DNA of 51,644 bases from DUZB01 sp964407525 (GTDB lineage Bacteria; Desulfobacterota; DSM-4660; Desulfatiglandales; Desulfatiglandaceae), in assembly GCA_964407525.1 (NCBI GenBank), contig CAYOWC010000006.1, positions 1 through 51,644 of the forward strand, given 5' to 3'. Under the pieces are notes generated by a model. The model did no database searches. It was not told the origin of the DNA and saw only the letters and a list, made by a program, of their open reading frames with translations. Below are positions 33,593 through 42,023 of this stretch, one piece after another; position 1 is the stretch's first letter, and each line of letters starts with the position of its first letter. Position numbers and translations under genes: made by a program.

Positions 33593-35629
33593 ATGAAAAA
33601 CAGGTATCAACCACTTTTGCATTTTGTATTCCTGCTTATTTGCGTTATGGGAATTCAACCCGCCGCCGCTGAATCAGGCGACAACACCCCAACCCTGGGA
33701 ACCGTCGTCGTTACAGGCTCTTCGGAAGAAATCCCTTTTGAAACAGGGGATGTGGAAATGGAAGAATCTACAGGCTTCGTTTCGGTCATTCAAAGGGAGG
33801 ATTTTGAAGGGAAAATGGAAAATCTTGCAGAGGTTCTTCAGAATGAGGCCGGTGTCCAGGTAAGACAATCGGGGGGCCTTGGAAGCTTTTCCACCATTTC
33901 TATTCGCGGGTCTTCCAGTGATCAGGTCATGGTTTTCATGGATGGTGTCCTGCTCAACGATGCTTCCGGGGGCGGCGTTGACTTGAGTTCTATCTCTCTC
34001 TCGGATGTGGAATCCATCGAAATATATCGCGGAGTAACTCCCATCAATTTCGATAAAGCATCTATCGGTGGCGTAGTCAACATAAAGACGCTGCGCGCCA
34101 AAGAAGGGATCAACGCAAGCGCTACCGTAGGATACGGCTCTTTTGACACCAAAAAGATCTCAGGCTTTGTTAACCAGAAATCAGGAAAATGGGATTACCT
34201 CGTCTCCGCCGGATATATGGCCAGCCATAACGATTTTAAAGTTCATAACGACAACGGTACAGAATGGAATCCAAACGACGATAGATGGGAAACCCGAAAT
34301 AACGCGCAGTTCGATCAGGGGAACGTTCTGGGCAAATTCGGCTACGATTTCACGGATGATCTGCGCCTGGCCCTGGTGAATCAATGGTTTTCCAAGGAAC
34401 AGGGCCTGCCCAGCTGGAACAACAGCCCCAAGACGGATGCATCATTCAATACCCGTAGAAATATCACCACTCTGAGCTTTCTTGCGAACGACATCGGCCA
34501 GCTGGGACTGAATACCAGAACCAGTATTGACTATTCCCACAAAAACGAATTGTATGACGACAGCCACGGTCAGATCGGTCTGGGAAAACAAAAAACCAGA
34601 TACATCACTGATCGGTGCGGCGGCCAGTTTTTCGTGGAGTGGTTGGCAGACTGGAATATCATGAGTTTTATGGCGGATTTTCACCAAGAAACCTATGACC
34701 CTGAAAATCTCCTAAATGATCGGGAAGATCCCAGCCAGAGCTCAAGAGACACCCTTTCCTTTGGCCTTCAAGACAGTCTTCTCTTCTTTGAAGAAACCCT
34801 GAACATCACGCCTGCGCTTCGTTTCACCCATATCCAAGATGAATTAAAAAGCGCCACCACCCTCTGGGGCGCCCCCGTGGAAGGAGAGGAAAAAGACGAA
34901 AGTTACTGGAGCCCGCAAATCGGAATGAAATACAGCCCATTGCACTGGTTCAGCCTCAAAGGAAATCTGGCTAAGTATGCACGCGAACCCTCCTTTTTCG
35001 AAATGTTCGGCGACCGGGGGTTTGTCGTCGGGAATCCGGATCTCAAAGCGGAAAAAGGGATCAATTTCGACGCAGGTTTTGAAGTGAACTGGCTCTCCGG
35101 GAATCCATGGTTTAAACGCCTTTCCCTGAGCACTGCCTATTTCGGGAGCGATGTGGATGATCTCATCACCTTTGTCTATGATTCAAGAGGAATCGGCAAA
35201 GCGGAAAATATTTCCAAGGCCAGTATTCGCGGTGTGGAGAGCCGGATCACCATCGATTTCCTGAAATATTTTCGACTGGTCGGAAACGCCGCATGGCAAG
35301 ATCCGCTAAACGAAAGTGATGTAAAGGCCTTTAGCGGAAAAATCCTGCCTGGAAGATGGCAGACTTCCTACCTGGGCAGGATTGAAGGAAGCTATGCCGG
35401 ATTCAAGGCCTTCGGTGAATGCATTCTTGAAACCGGCATGTATTACGACAGCGCCAACCTGCTGCCGGCCAAGGACAAAACCCTGATCAATGGAGGGATT
35501 TCCTATCTATTTCATTCCTTCTTGCTCAGTGTCGAAGGGACCAATCTCGGAGATGAACTGTATGAAGATTTTAACGGGTATCCCATGCCGGGCAGAGCGT
35601 TCTATTGTACGGTGGGGTATCGATATTAG
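33593..35629 (+). CDS. btuB: TonB-dependent outer membrane receptor, BtuB-like
   Basis: The product is about 678 residues: signal peptide (LLHFVFLLICVMGIQPAAA), TonB-box-like TLGTVVVTGS, plug domain with VIQREDFEGKMENLAEVLQNEAGVQVRQSGG and STISIRGSSSDQVMVFMDGVLLND, and a beta-barrel ending with aromatic FYCTVGYRY. It would take up corrinoids across the outer membrane. The cobalamin riboswitch and terminator directly upstream give the substrate. The ATG at 33593 gives the normal signal peptide; an in-frame TTG at 33563 would add ten residues. No tonB, exbB or exbD lies in the window. Confidence 0.93.
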   Translation: MKNRYQPLLHFVFLLICVMGIQPAAAESGDNTPTLGTVVVTGSSEEIPFETGDVEMEESTGFVSVIQREDFEGKMENLAEVLQNEAGVQVRQSGGLGSFSTISIRGSSSDQVMVFMDGVLLNDASGGGVDLSSISLSDVESIEIYRGVTPINFDKASIGGVVNIKTLRAKEGINASATVGYGSFDTKKISGFVNQKSGKWDYLVSAGYMASHNDFKVHNDNGTEWNPNDDRWETRNNAQFDQGNVLGKFGYDFTDDLRLALVNQWFSKEQGLPSWNNSPKTDASFNTRRNITTLSFLANDIGQLGLNTRTSIDYSHKNELYDDSHGQIGLGKQKTRYITDRCGGQFFVEWLADWNIMSFMADFHQETYDPENLLNDREDPSQSSRDTLSFGLQDSLLFFEETLNITPALRFTHIQDELKSATTLWGAPVEGEEKDESYWSPQIGMKYSPLHWFSLKGNLAKYAREPSFFEMFGDRGFVVGNPDLKAEKGINFDAGFEVNWLSGNPWFKRLSLSTAYFGSDVDDLITFVYDSRGIGKAENISKASIRGVESRITIDFLKYFRLVGNAAWQDPLNESDVKAFSGKILPGRWQTSYLGRIEGSYAGFKAFGECILETGMYYDSANLLPAKDKTLINGGISYLFHSFLLSVEGTNLGDELYEDFNGYPMPGRAFYCTVGYRY

Positions 35630-35796
35630 AAGGGATAGAGGGCGGAGGACGGAGGGCGGAGACTGCGCTCGTGTGAAACTTCATTTAGAAACTGGAAATT
35701 TGAAACTTGTCGAAGATCCCGTCTTTATCGGGGAAACGGGGTGCCACAAACACTGACACCTGACACTGAAACCTCTTCATGAAAGACGAATATCCA

Positions 35797-35813
35797 GGTA
35801 AGCGAAGACTCCG
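35797..35813 (+). repeat. Dispersed micro-element, short form, copy 1
   Basis: GGTAAGCGA followed directly by AGACTCCG, 17 bp. It is placed after GAATATCCA and before ATATCGAAC, within a run that otherwise looks like a longer repeat. Confidence 0.7.
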
Positions 35814-35834
35814 ATATCGAACAAGGAATAACGA

Positions 35835-35851
35835 GGTAAGCGAAGACTCCG
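35835..35851 (+). repeat. Dispersed micro-element, short form, copy 2
   Basis: An exact second copy of the 17-bp element, 21 bp after the first one ends, placed after AATAACGA and before ATTTCGAAGG. Confidence 0.7.
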
Positions 35852-36030
35852 ATTTCGAAGGAAGGTGTTCCATCGACCTCTTTAATTCCGAAAAAACCAG
35901 AGCGAACATCCACACTTCAATATTCTGCGGTTCTTGTCTACAGATCACGGCTTTAGCGTGATTCGATATTCTGCGGTTCTCTTTTTCCGTTCCCACGCGC
36001 AGCGTGGGAACGATGAAGAATCTTAGAGTA

Positions 36031-37773
36031 TTATTCAGCACCACTATATTCAGCACGAATCACATTGGAGGCAGTTCCTGCCCCCTCTGCATTATAGGGG
36101 ATGATAGAGACGTACAGCGTCATTCCAGCAGGCAGGCTTACCGAGGCGCTCCTGACGGTTCCCCAATCATATATCCCTGAAATTCCTCCAGACTGCGGCG
36201 TTGCACCCAAAAGATAGTATCCATCTGCGCCGGGAACTGCATCCCACTCATAAGTAAGCATATTTCCCACCATGGCGGAACTCAAGACCGGTGCCGGAAG
36301 CAGACCTGCATTATCAGCCCGCACTACAATGGAAGAATCTCCAGCGCCCTCAGCATTATAGGGAATAATAGCGACGTACAGCTCCATTTCAGCAGGCAGA
36401 CTGGCCGAGACACTTGTTCCGGTTCCCCAGTCATACATACCGGAAATTCCTCCATTTTGAGGCGTTGCCCCCAAAAGATAGTACCCATCCGCACCGGAAA
36501 CCGTATTCCAGTGGAAAGAGGCCGTATCCTCGACCATGGTTGAACCGAGAGCCGGCGCCAGCGGCGGACCAGTAGTGCAAAAGACCACGGCCTGCGGATT
36601 GAGGTTCGTATCCAGACTTTCATTCAGGGTGTTATCAGCTGTATCGACAATATCTACGGTGCCATCCGTCTGGTTGCACACCCACATCATAGCGTTCTTG
36701 TCAAGATACGTTCCCGATTCCATCCCGGCAATACTCACGTTCTTAAAATCCTCAAGAGCGGCACCTACTGCACCCGTAGTGGGATTGAACGGGTATAGGG
36801 TATTGTCCCCCCAGTCATCGTAGCCCACGAAATAGCCCTTGACAGGCGAAGCAACCAGCATTCCGGATATGACACCATAGGGGTGGGTCTCGGCATTCCC
36901 ATCATCCACAACTATTTTAGCAGCGTACGTCTGAGGATCGATGCTCACGATCCCGCCGGTGTACTCATATTTCGGATCGCAGAAACCGGGGTAACTCCCC
37001 ACACCCTGAATATAGATCCGGTTATTCTCGGCGATATACTGGATTGAAAGTGGATTTCTTATGGGCAGGGGAATGCCTTTCTTGCTTCCCTCCCCCATAC
37101 CCGTATCGATTTCCGTATCGGTGACCACGTCAAAAACCGCCACGTAGGCCGTATTGGAGGGGCAGAATATATCGTCCTGACGTTGCAGGATAATAAAAAG
37201 CTTTCCATTGGCAACCACCCCTTTTGCCATTTCGGGGAGCCCGTCCGCATCTGCGTAGGAACTGAGGTCCAGTTCTCCGGTCTTGAGTGGTCCCTTGGCC
37301 CCGGTGGCGGGATTAACGATCCACGCCTCGGTGGCACCATATCTAAGAAGATAGGCCTTTGTAGAGCTCACAAATACCAGATCGTAGGGGTTGCTGTCCG
37401 ATTCCCCCGAATCATTGGTCGTAAATTGCCAGATGGGGGTGTTTGGCGCATTGACATGAACCTTGGTAATGTTGTCCGCCTGATATTTGCCGAGCCTGTA
37501 AAAATAGCCACCATAGGCGTCCACGCCGATATCTGAAGTAGCCGATGGCAACAGGTTGTTCACAGCAATTCTCGAACCGTCTTTCGGATCGACTGAAACG
37601 GTCGAAATAGCACTGCTGCTCCAGTCCGGCGCCACATTGGCAACAACTCCTATTTGCGTAGAAGCGGCATAAACCGGCTCGACACAGAACAGAATAAATA
37701 CAGCGGCAAGAACCGGCAGGAAAAGTCCTGCACTTTTCGTTTTTAGAAGAACCGATCTTTTACACGTTCCCAT
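36031..37773 (-). CDS. Exported beta-propeller protein with two Fn3-like domains, under B12 riboswitch control
   Basis: The product is 580 residues. A Sec signal peptide (LFLPVLAAVFILFCVEPVYAAS) ends at an A-x-A site near residue 36; there is no proper lipobox. Residues about 37-400 resemble a YncE-like seven-bladed propeller, with recurring D-x-x-x/T-x-x-I and G-V/I-V-x-G elements (MAKGVVANGKLFIIL, YTGGIVSIDPQTYAA, WVCNQTDGTVDIVDT). Residues 408-495 and 496-580 are a tandem duplicate of an Fn3-like domain sharing GADGYYLLGATPQ and IIPYNAEGAG. AAGGAGGG lies before the ATG at 37773. A cobalamin riboswitch and terminator precede it, so it is B12-repressed. Function unknown; a surface or periplasmic corrinoid-binding role, like BtuG of Bacteroides, is inferred. 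Confidence 0.9.
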   Translation of the reverse strand: MGTCKRSVLLKTKSAGLFLPVLAAVFILFCVEPVYAASTQIGVVANVAPDWSSSAISTVSVDPKDGSRIAVNNLLPSATSDIGVDAYGGYFYRLGKYQADNITKVHVNAPNTPIWQFTTNDSGESDSNPYDLVFVSSTKAYLLRYGATEAWIVNPATGAKGPLKTGELDLSSYADADGLPEMAKGVVANGKLFIILQRQDDIFCPSNTAYVAVFDVVTDTEIDTGMGEGSKKGIPLPIRNPLSIQYIAENNRIYIQGVGSYPGFCDPKYEYTGGIVSIDPQTYAAKIVVDDGNAETHPYGVISGMLVASPVKGYFVGYDDWGDNTLYPFNPTTGAVGAALEDFKNVSIAGMESGTYLDKNAMMWVCNQTDGTVDIVDTADNTLNESLDTNLNPQAVVFCTTGPPLAPALGSTMVEDTASFHWNTVSGADGYYLLGATPQNGGISGMYDWGTGTSVSASLPAEMELYVAIIPYNAEGAGDSSIVVRADNAGLLPAPVLSSAMVGNMLTYEWDAVPGADGYYLLGATPQSGGISGIYDWGTVRSASVSLPAGMTLYVSIIPYNAEGAGTASNVIRAEYSGAE

Positions 37774-37840
37774 GGTTTCCCTCCTTAAAAAATGTTTTAA
37801 GTGTTTGAGAGAGACTCCCTCTCCTTTAGGAAATCGGCCC

Positions 37841-37882
37841 AAAACAAAAATCCCCGGACCGAAATTTCTCGATCAGGGGATT
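37841..37882 (-). terminator. Riboswitch expression-platform terminator before the propeller gene
   Basis: On the minus strand AATCCCC (37882-37876) pairs with GGGGATT (37855-37849), followed by TTTTTGTTTT. The flanking GGGAAATCCCC and TTCGGTCCGGGG words match the first riboswitch terminator closely. Confidence 0.85.
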
Positions 37883-37941
37883 TCCCTTTTTCATCCCAAA
37901 ATCACAAACGCGACATAGCTCCCTGCTAATGTTGCGCATTG

Positions 37942-38110
37942 ACTTCAGGCAGGTCTTCTGACTTTCGGATCAACCTACTAACTGCGCCTTCCCATAGAGC
38001 GTCAGCCCCAACAGTGGCGTCATGCAGCGTTTGTCCCCGATTACAGCAGAGGGTCTGTCACCGATTTACACGGTGTTCCCTATTGAGTTCCATTCGTGAA
38101 CACCTGAAGT
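37942..38110 (-). ncRNA. Cobalamin (B12) riboswitch upstream of the propeller gene
   Basis: On the minus strand the outer stem ACTTCAGG (38110-38103) pairs with CCTGAAGT (37949-37942). Conserved words are in order: AATAGGGAACACCGTG, GGTGACAGACCCTC, GACGCCACTG, TATGGGAAGGCGC and GTCAGAAGACCTGCC. A terminator follows, then the beta-propeller gene. The arrangement mirrors the btuB leader on the plus strand. Confidence 0.93.
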
Positions 38111-38254
38111 ACTTTTAACAGAAATAAGGTATTTCAGGATCACCGGAAAGTCAAGGTCCTTTTGTTCAGCCATTGCCATTATGGGTCCCCCCATATATGG
38201 CCATGGTACAAACGAAACTTGCTTGTCCCTTTTGGAATCAATCCAGAAAAGAAC

Positions 38255-38743
38255 CTATTTTTTTCCTTTCTTTAGATGACAACCTCCACATTTTTTATAG
38301 GCGCCGGTTTTCTTCCCTTTGCTCGCCAAATCCTTGTGACACCCTTTGCATTGATAGTGAAAAGCCTTTTGAAGCATAATCTCATTTGGTTCCTTTTTCT
38401 TTGGATCGTGACACTGACTGCATCTCTTCGTCTCACCCCATGGGACCCAGACATTCTGGTCATCTTTGTAGTCGTGATGACAATCCCAGCAGAAAAGTCT
38501 GTCTTCGTAGGCATGTTTTTTATGGGCAAATTCTACCGGACCTTTTCGTTTCTTTTTATACCCCTGGTTATTCAGCAGGATAACATTGAGATTTCTTGAG
38601 CTTCCCTCGGATCCAATGTTTCCGGACGAAACTCCCACATCCTTGTTCGTTTCCGCTTCAACCGTCGCCATTTGCCATCCGGTAACAACCAGACCCACCA
38701 ACACAGACAAAAACAACACGTTCCAAAACGATTTCCAATTCAT
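38255..38743 (-). CDS. Periplasmic tetraheme c-type cytochrome (cytochrome c3-like)
   Basis: The 162-residue product has an N-terminal hydrophobic segment (WNVLFLSVLVGLVVTGW) for export and four haem motifs: CWDCH 85-89, CSQCH 108-112, CKGCH 132-136 and CGGCH 152-156. H74 and H77 in EFAHKKH are in position to be axial ligands, as in class III cytochromes c. It would carry electrons in the periplasm, as in sulfate- and metal-reducing bacteria. A Ser/Gly/Asn-rich linker (about 33-55) separates the leader from the haem domain. It ends about 145 bp upstream of the second riboswitch and looks separately transcribed. Confidence 0.92.
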   Translation of the reverse strand: MNWKSFWNVLFLSVLVGLVVTGWQMATVEAETNKDVGVSSGNIGSEGSSRNLNVILLNNQGYKKKRKGPVEFAHKKHAYEDRLFCWDCHHDYKDDQNVWVPWGETKRCSQCHDPKKKEPNEIMLQKAFHYQCKGCHKDLASKGKKTGAYKKCGGCHLKKGKK

Positions 38744-39117
38744 TGATGCCCCCCATTACGGTTGTTGGTATTTCCTTCCATCAAAAAAATCCACAATCCG
38801 GCCAAAAAGCCTCCAAAAAACAGGTGAACCTCGAGATATGTTCCTTTTCTGTTTTTCATTCCTTATTTTATTTGATGCGTATGGTACCACAGCTACCGTC
38901 TTTAAAACAAATAAAATCCTTGAGATTCCAAAGTAAATATTATAATGAGAGAGTCACTATGTGAGTGGTGGAGTGCCCAGTCTGGAGAACCCCATTTGCG
39001 GTTTTCTTAACAGAAAGGGATATGGGTGAACCATCATTCAAAAAACCATCGTTAATCCGGGGTTTTCATATCAGATTTCTCCGACATCAAGAACATTCGA
39101 AAAAGAGAGGTTCGAAA
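38744..39117. other. Divergent spacer between the cytochrome and CBS-protein genes
   Basis: About 370 bp, AT-rich, with no gene I can support. It must carry promoters in both directions. An open frame running from 38965 into the CBS gene lacks a ribosome site. Confidence 0.4.
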
Positions 39118-39684
39118 ATGGACAAAGAAAAAACTGTGAAGGACATTATGATCCCTTTTGAGGAATACGACAAAATCCTGATTAATAAAAAACTCGGAGA
39201 TGTTTTGCATATTCTAAGAGAAAGCCAGGAACGTTCATGCAGTACTTCCGGCACTTTTCATAAAACACTTTTCGTCAAATTCGCAGATGGAAATATTGCA
39301 GGCAAACTGTCCATGTATGATCTCATCAGAGGACTTGTCCCTGAACCTGCCAAAGCGCCCGAACTCTCAAAGGCCTACCACGCCATGCTGTCATCCAGAT
39401 CGTTGGAGGTCCTCGAAAAAATCAGTGACTCTCAGGAACATTTCAGCTGGCTTCAAAATCCGTTTGCAGAACTCGTCAAGCAAGAGTCCCACAAAATGAT
39501 CGGCGACGTCATGAAACCGATTCGTAAATCAGTTCTCCAACTGGACGACAAGCTTACCCAGGCTATTTATGTCATGTTCAAAGAAGATGTTCGGCAGCAG
39601 ATTATTTATGAAGGAGAGGAAATTGTAGGCGTCATCAACCTTAATGTCCTATTTTCTACACTCCTTGATTCCGTGGAATTATAA
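39118..39684 (+). CDS. CBS-domain-pair protein
   Basis: The 188-residue soluble product has two CBS motifs: TVKDIMIPFEEYDKILINKKLGDVLHIL with LFVKFADGNIAGKLSMYDLIRGL (about residues 5-75), and GDVMKPIRKSVLQLDDKLTQAIYVMF with EEIVGVINLNVLF (about 128-185). A helical linker of about 50 residues lies between. CBS pairs usually bind adenine nucleotides and regulate partners or act as stand-alone sensors. The ATG at 39118 has AGAGAGG upstream; the frame is open further upstream but without a ribosome site. It stands upstream of glnB but is separated by about 460 bp. Confidence 0.85.
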   Translation: MDKEKTVKDIMIPFEEYDKILINKKLGDVLHILRESQERSCSTSGTFHKTLFVKFADGNIAGKLSMYDLIRGLVPEPAKAPELSKAYHAMLSSRSLEVLEKISDSQEHFSWLQNPFAELVKQESHKMIGDVMKPIRKSVLQLDDKLTQAIYVMFKEDVRQQIIYEGEEIVGVINLNVLFSTLLDSVEL

Positions 39685-40067
39685 TTACTGACCGTCCTTT
39701 TGAAATCAGCATGTTTAGAGCCTCGGCAATTAAAACATACCGTGTGCCGTCATCCTTTTCTTTGCCGAGGCCCTGGATGACTCAGCCCTACCGATATTTC
39801 CTTCTCCTTCAAAATTAAAGCTTTCATCTCTGGATTCCGGCTTTCGCCGGAATGACGGAGTGGAACTCCGGGATAAAACCAGAAAACTCCCTTCCGAACC
39901 CGAAAGCCATACCATACATATTTGAATTTTACATCAATGATTACTACAAAATTGTATCACTAAAGAAAAAAATATACAAACTTAACACCTACCAGTGAAT
40001 TTCATCAAAGATAAATTCCCTTCTAAATTCAATATCATAAATAGTTAATCCAATGAAAAAGAATTTC
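39685..40067. repeat. Intergenic region with inverted repeats
   Basis: About 380 bp without a gene. GCCTCGGCAA (39720-39729) has an exact inverted copy at 39762-39771. CTGGATTCCGGC followed by TTTC and GCCGGAATGACG (about 39830-39857) is the exact reverse complement of the hairpin repeat at 51592-51619. The remainder is AT-rich. Confidence 0.7.
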
Positions 40068-40083
40068 TGGCATGCCATTTGCT
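40068..40083 (+). promoter_or_regulatory. Sigma-54 promoter upstream of glnB
   Basis: TGGCATGCCATTTGCT matches the -24/-12 consensus (TGGCACG-N4-TTGCA/T) with the GG and GC elements at the required spacing. It lies about 65 bp before the PII gene, which is commonly sigma-54 (RpoN) controlled with amtB in response to nitrogen limitation. Confidence 0.8.
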
Positions 40084-40148
40084 CTTATAGCAATCCATGG
40101 ATCCTTTAAGCAAGAAAACAGATAAACATTTTAATTTGGAGAGCGGTC

Positions 40149-40487
40149 ATGAAAAAAATTGAGGCAATCATTAAACCTTTTAAGTTGGATGAAGTAAAAG
40201 ACGGCCTCACTTCCATCGGGATAAAAGGTATCACAGTCAGTGAGGTAAAGGGATTTGGTCGCCAGAGAGGCCATAAGGAAATTTACAGGGGCGCTGAATA
40301 CCAGGTGGATTTTGTACCTAAGGTAAAGATTGAAGTGGTTATTGATGCATCCATGGCCGGCGAAGCATTGGCCATCATACAAGACCGGGCAAAAACCGGG
40401 GCAATCGGCGACGGCAAAATTTTCATCATGCCCATTGAAGAAGTCATTCGCATTCGAACAGGTGAGACAGGAAAAGACGCTATTTAG
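40149..40487 (+). CDS. glnB: Nitrogen regulatory protein PII
   Basis: The 112-residue protein MKKIEAIIKPFKLDEVKDGL has the complete PII signature, including the T-loop GHKEIYRGAEYQVDFVPK with the uridylylatable Tyr51 and the C-terminal signature GDGKIFIMPIEEVIRIRTGE. It senses ATP/ADP and 2-oxoglutarate and controls AmtB and glutamine synthetase. It could equally be named glnK because it is linked to amtB; the sequence does not decide. A sigma-54 promoter lies upstream, and the ammonium transporter follows. Confidence 0.96.
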   Translation: MKKIEAIIKPFKLDEVKDGLTSIGIKGITVSEVKGFGRQRGHKEIYRGAEYQVDFVPKVKIEVVIDASMAGEALAIIQDRAKTGAIGDGKIFIMPIEEVIRIRTGETGKDAI

Positions 40488-40551
40488 TTTCCATCCATAA
40501 ATGGATGGACGTAATTTAAAAGTTGGAAAATCACACGGGAGGAAGGAAGAA

Positions 40552-41883
40552 ATGAAAATAATCGCTCTGTTTTTTTTAATGATCATGACAACAGTTTCTA
40601 TTGCAGTGGCAGGAGATGAACCTCCTACACCCCTGACAAATAAAGAAGCCATTCAATTAGTTCAAACCAATGCTGACTATATCTGGACCCTCATAGCAGC
40701 GGCCCTGGTGTTTTTTATGCAGGCAGGATTTTCCCTTGTAGAATCAGGATTTACCAGGGCCAAGAATGCCATCAACATCATGATGAAAAACCTCATGGAT
40801 TTTTCCATGGGTTCCATCGCCTACTGGGCGTTGGGATTTGGATTGATGTTCGGCGTTTCTAAATCCGGATGGATAGGAACTTCAGGATTCTTTTTGAGCG
40901 ATTTTACAGTGGGTGGCGATCCGTGGGTCCTGGCATTCTGGATGTTCCAGGTGGTTTTTGCTGCCACGGCCGCCACCATCGTATCCGGCGCCATGGCGGA
41001 AAGAACCAAGTTTTCGGGATACCTGGTATACAGCGTTATCGTCAGTGCACTGATCTACCCCATATTCGGAAGCTGGGCCTGGGGAGGCCTTTTTCATGGG
41101 GGCGGATGGCTTGAAAAACTGGGTTTTATCGATTTTGCAGGTTCCACCGTTGTTCATTCCGTGGGAGGATGGGCAGCTCTCGCCGGAGCCATTGTCCTGG
41201 GTCCCCGATTAGGAAAATATACCAAAGACGGGAAAATCAAACCGATCCTGGGTCACAACATTCCTCTCGCAGCCCTCGGTGTTTTTATCCTCTGGTTAGG
41301 TTGGTTCGGTTTTAACCCCGGCTCCACAACAGCAGCAAGCAAAGATATCGCCATGATTTTTGTGAACACCAACCTGGCGGCCGCGGCCGGCGCCGTTTTA
41401 GCCATGTTCACATCGTGGATCAGGTTCGGTAAGCCAGACGCAGGCATGAGCCTTAACGGAGCGCTTGCAGGCCTTGTGGCCATTACCGCCGGATGTGCAA
41501 ATGTAACGCCTTTGAGTGCGGTTATCATCGGGGCAATCGCTGGAATCATCGTGGTTTTCTCAGTCGTCTTCCTTGATCGAATCAAGATCGATGATCCCGT
41601 CGGCGCAGTATCCGTTCACGGCGTAAACGGCGCCTGGGGAACCCTTGCAGCAGGTCTCTTTAATATCGGAGGGACCTCGGGGAAGATCATCGGCATCCAG
41701 GTGTTGGGGATCGTGGTGTGCTTCGTGTGGACATTTGTGGCAGCCTTCATCATGTTCAAAGTCATCGATAAGACGATAGGTCTGAGAGTCACCCCGCAGG
41801 AAGAAGCGGAAGGGCTGGATTTGGGAGAACATGGCGGAAATGCGTATCCCGACTTTGAGGTTTCCACCTATTCACAGAGATAA
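40552..41883 (+). CDS. amtB: Ammonium transporter Amt
   Basis: The 443-residue product has a cleavable signal sequence (FFLMIMTTVSIAVAGDE) and about 11 membrane segments. Family marks include FMQAGFSLVESGFTRAKNAINI, GAMAERTKFSGYLVYS, DFAGSTVVHSVGGWAALAGA (with the first twin His) and DPVGAVSVHGVNGAWGTLAAG (the second twin His). It conducts ammonium and is gated by PII. GGGAGGAAGGAAG precedes the ATG at 40552. It follows glnB by 64 nt, as is standard. Confidence 0.96.
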   Translation: MKIIALFFLMIMTTVSIAVAGDEPPTPLTNKEAIQLVQTNADYIWTLIAAALVFFMQAGFSLVESGFTRAKNAINIMMKNLMDFSMGSIAYWALGFGLMFGVSKSGWIGTSGFFLSDFTVGGDPWVLAFWMFQVVFAATAATIVSGAMAERTKFSGYLVYSVIVSALIYPIFGSWAWGGLFHGGGWLEKLGFIDFAGSTVVHSVGGWAALAGAIVLGPRLGKYTKDGKIKPILGHNIPLAALGVFILWLGWFGFNPGSTTAASKDIAMIFVNTNLAAAAGAVLAMFTSWIRFGKPDAGMSLNGALAGLVAITAGCANVTPLSAVIIGAIAGIIVVFSVVFLDRIKIDDPVGAVSVHGVNGAWGTLAAGLFNIGGTSGKIIGIQVLGIVVCFVWTFVAAFIMFKVIDKTIGLRVTPQEEAEGLDLGEHGGNAYPDFEVSTYSQR

Positions 41884-42023
41884 AAACGGACTGCGTTCCG
41901 GAGCCCGGATCAAGAAATACGGGTTCCGAATGCACCACAACATTACCCTTGAACAAATAAGCAATCAAAAAGAAAACATTAAAGAAGCGATTTCTATCTA
42001 ATCAAAAAAACTGGAGGAAAAAA

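Larger units (their letters stand above)
35630..36030. repeat. Mosaic of intergenic repeats after btuB
   Basis: About 400 bp without a gene. It contains two copies of a 17-bp element (35797-35813, 35835-35851), a pair of near-identical words TTCGATATTCTGCGGTTC and TTCAATATTCTGCGGTTC (around 35918-35980), ATCACG/CGTGAT, and a perfect 11-bp hairpin CGTTCCCACGC/GCGTGGGAACG (35988-36012). Short frames here (for example 35685-36056 on the minus strand) are repeat-derived and not credible genes. Confidence 0.75.

Noticed and set aside
35797..35851. Two identical 17-bp words 21 bp apart, resembling a CRISPR repeat-spacer pair
   Set aside because: Too short, only two tandem copies, no cas genes, and other copies are scattered singly.
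35685..36056. Open frames in the post-btuB region
   Set aside because: They are built from intergenic repeats and share no resemblance with proteins.
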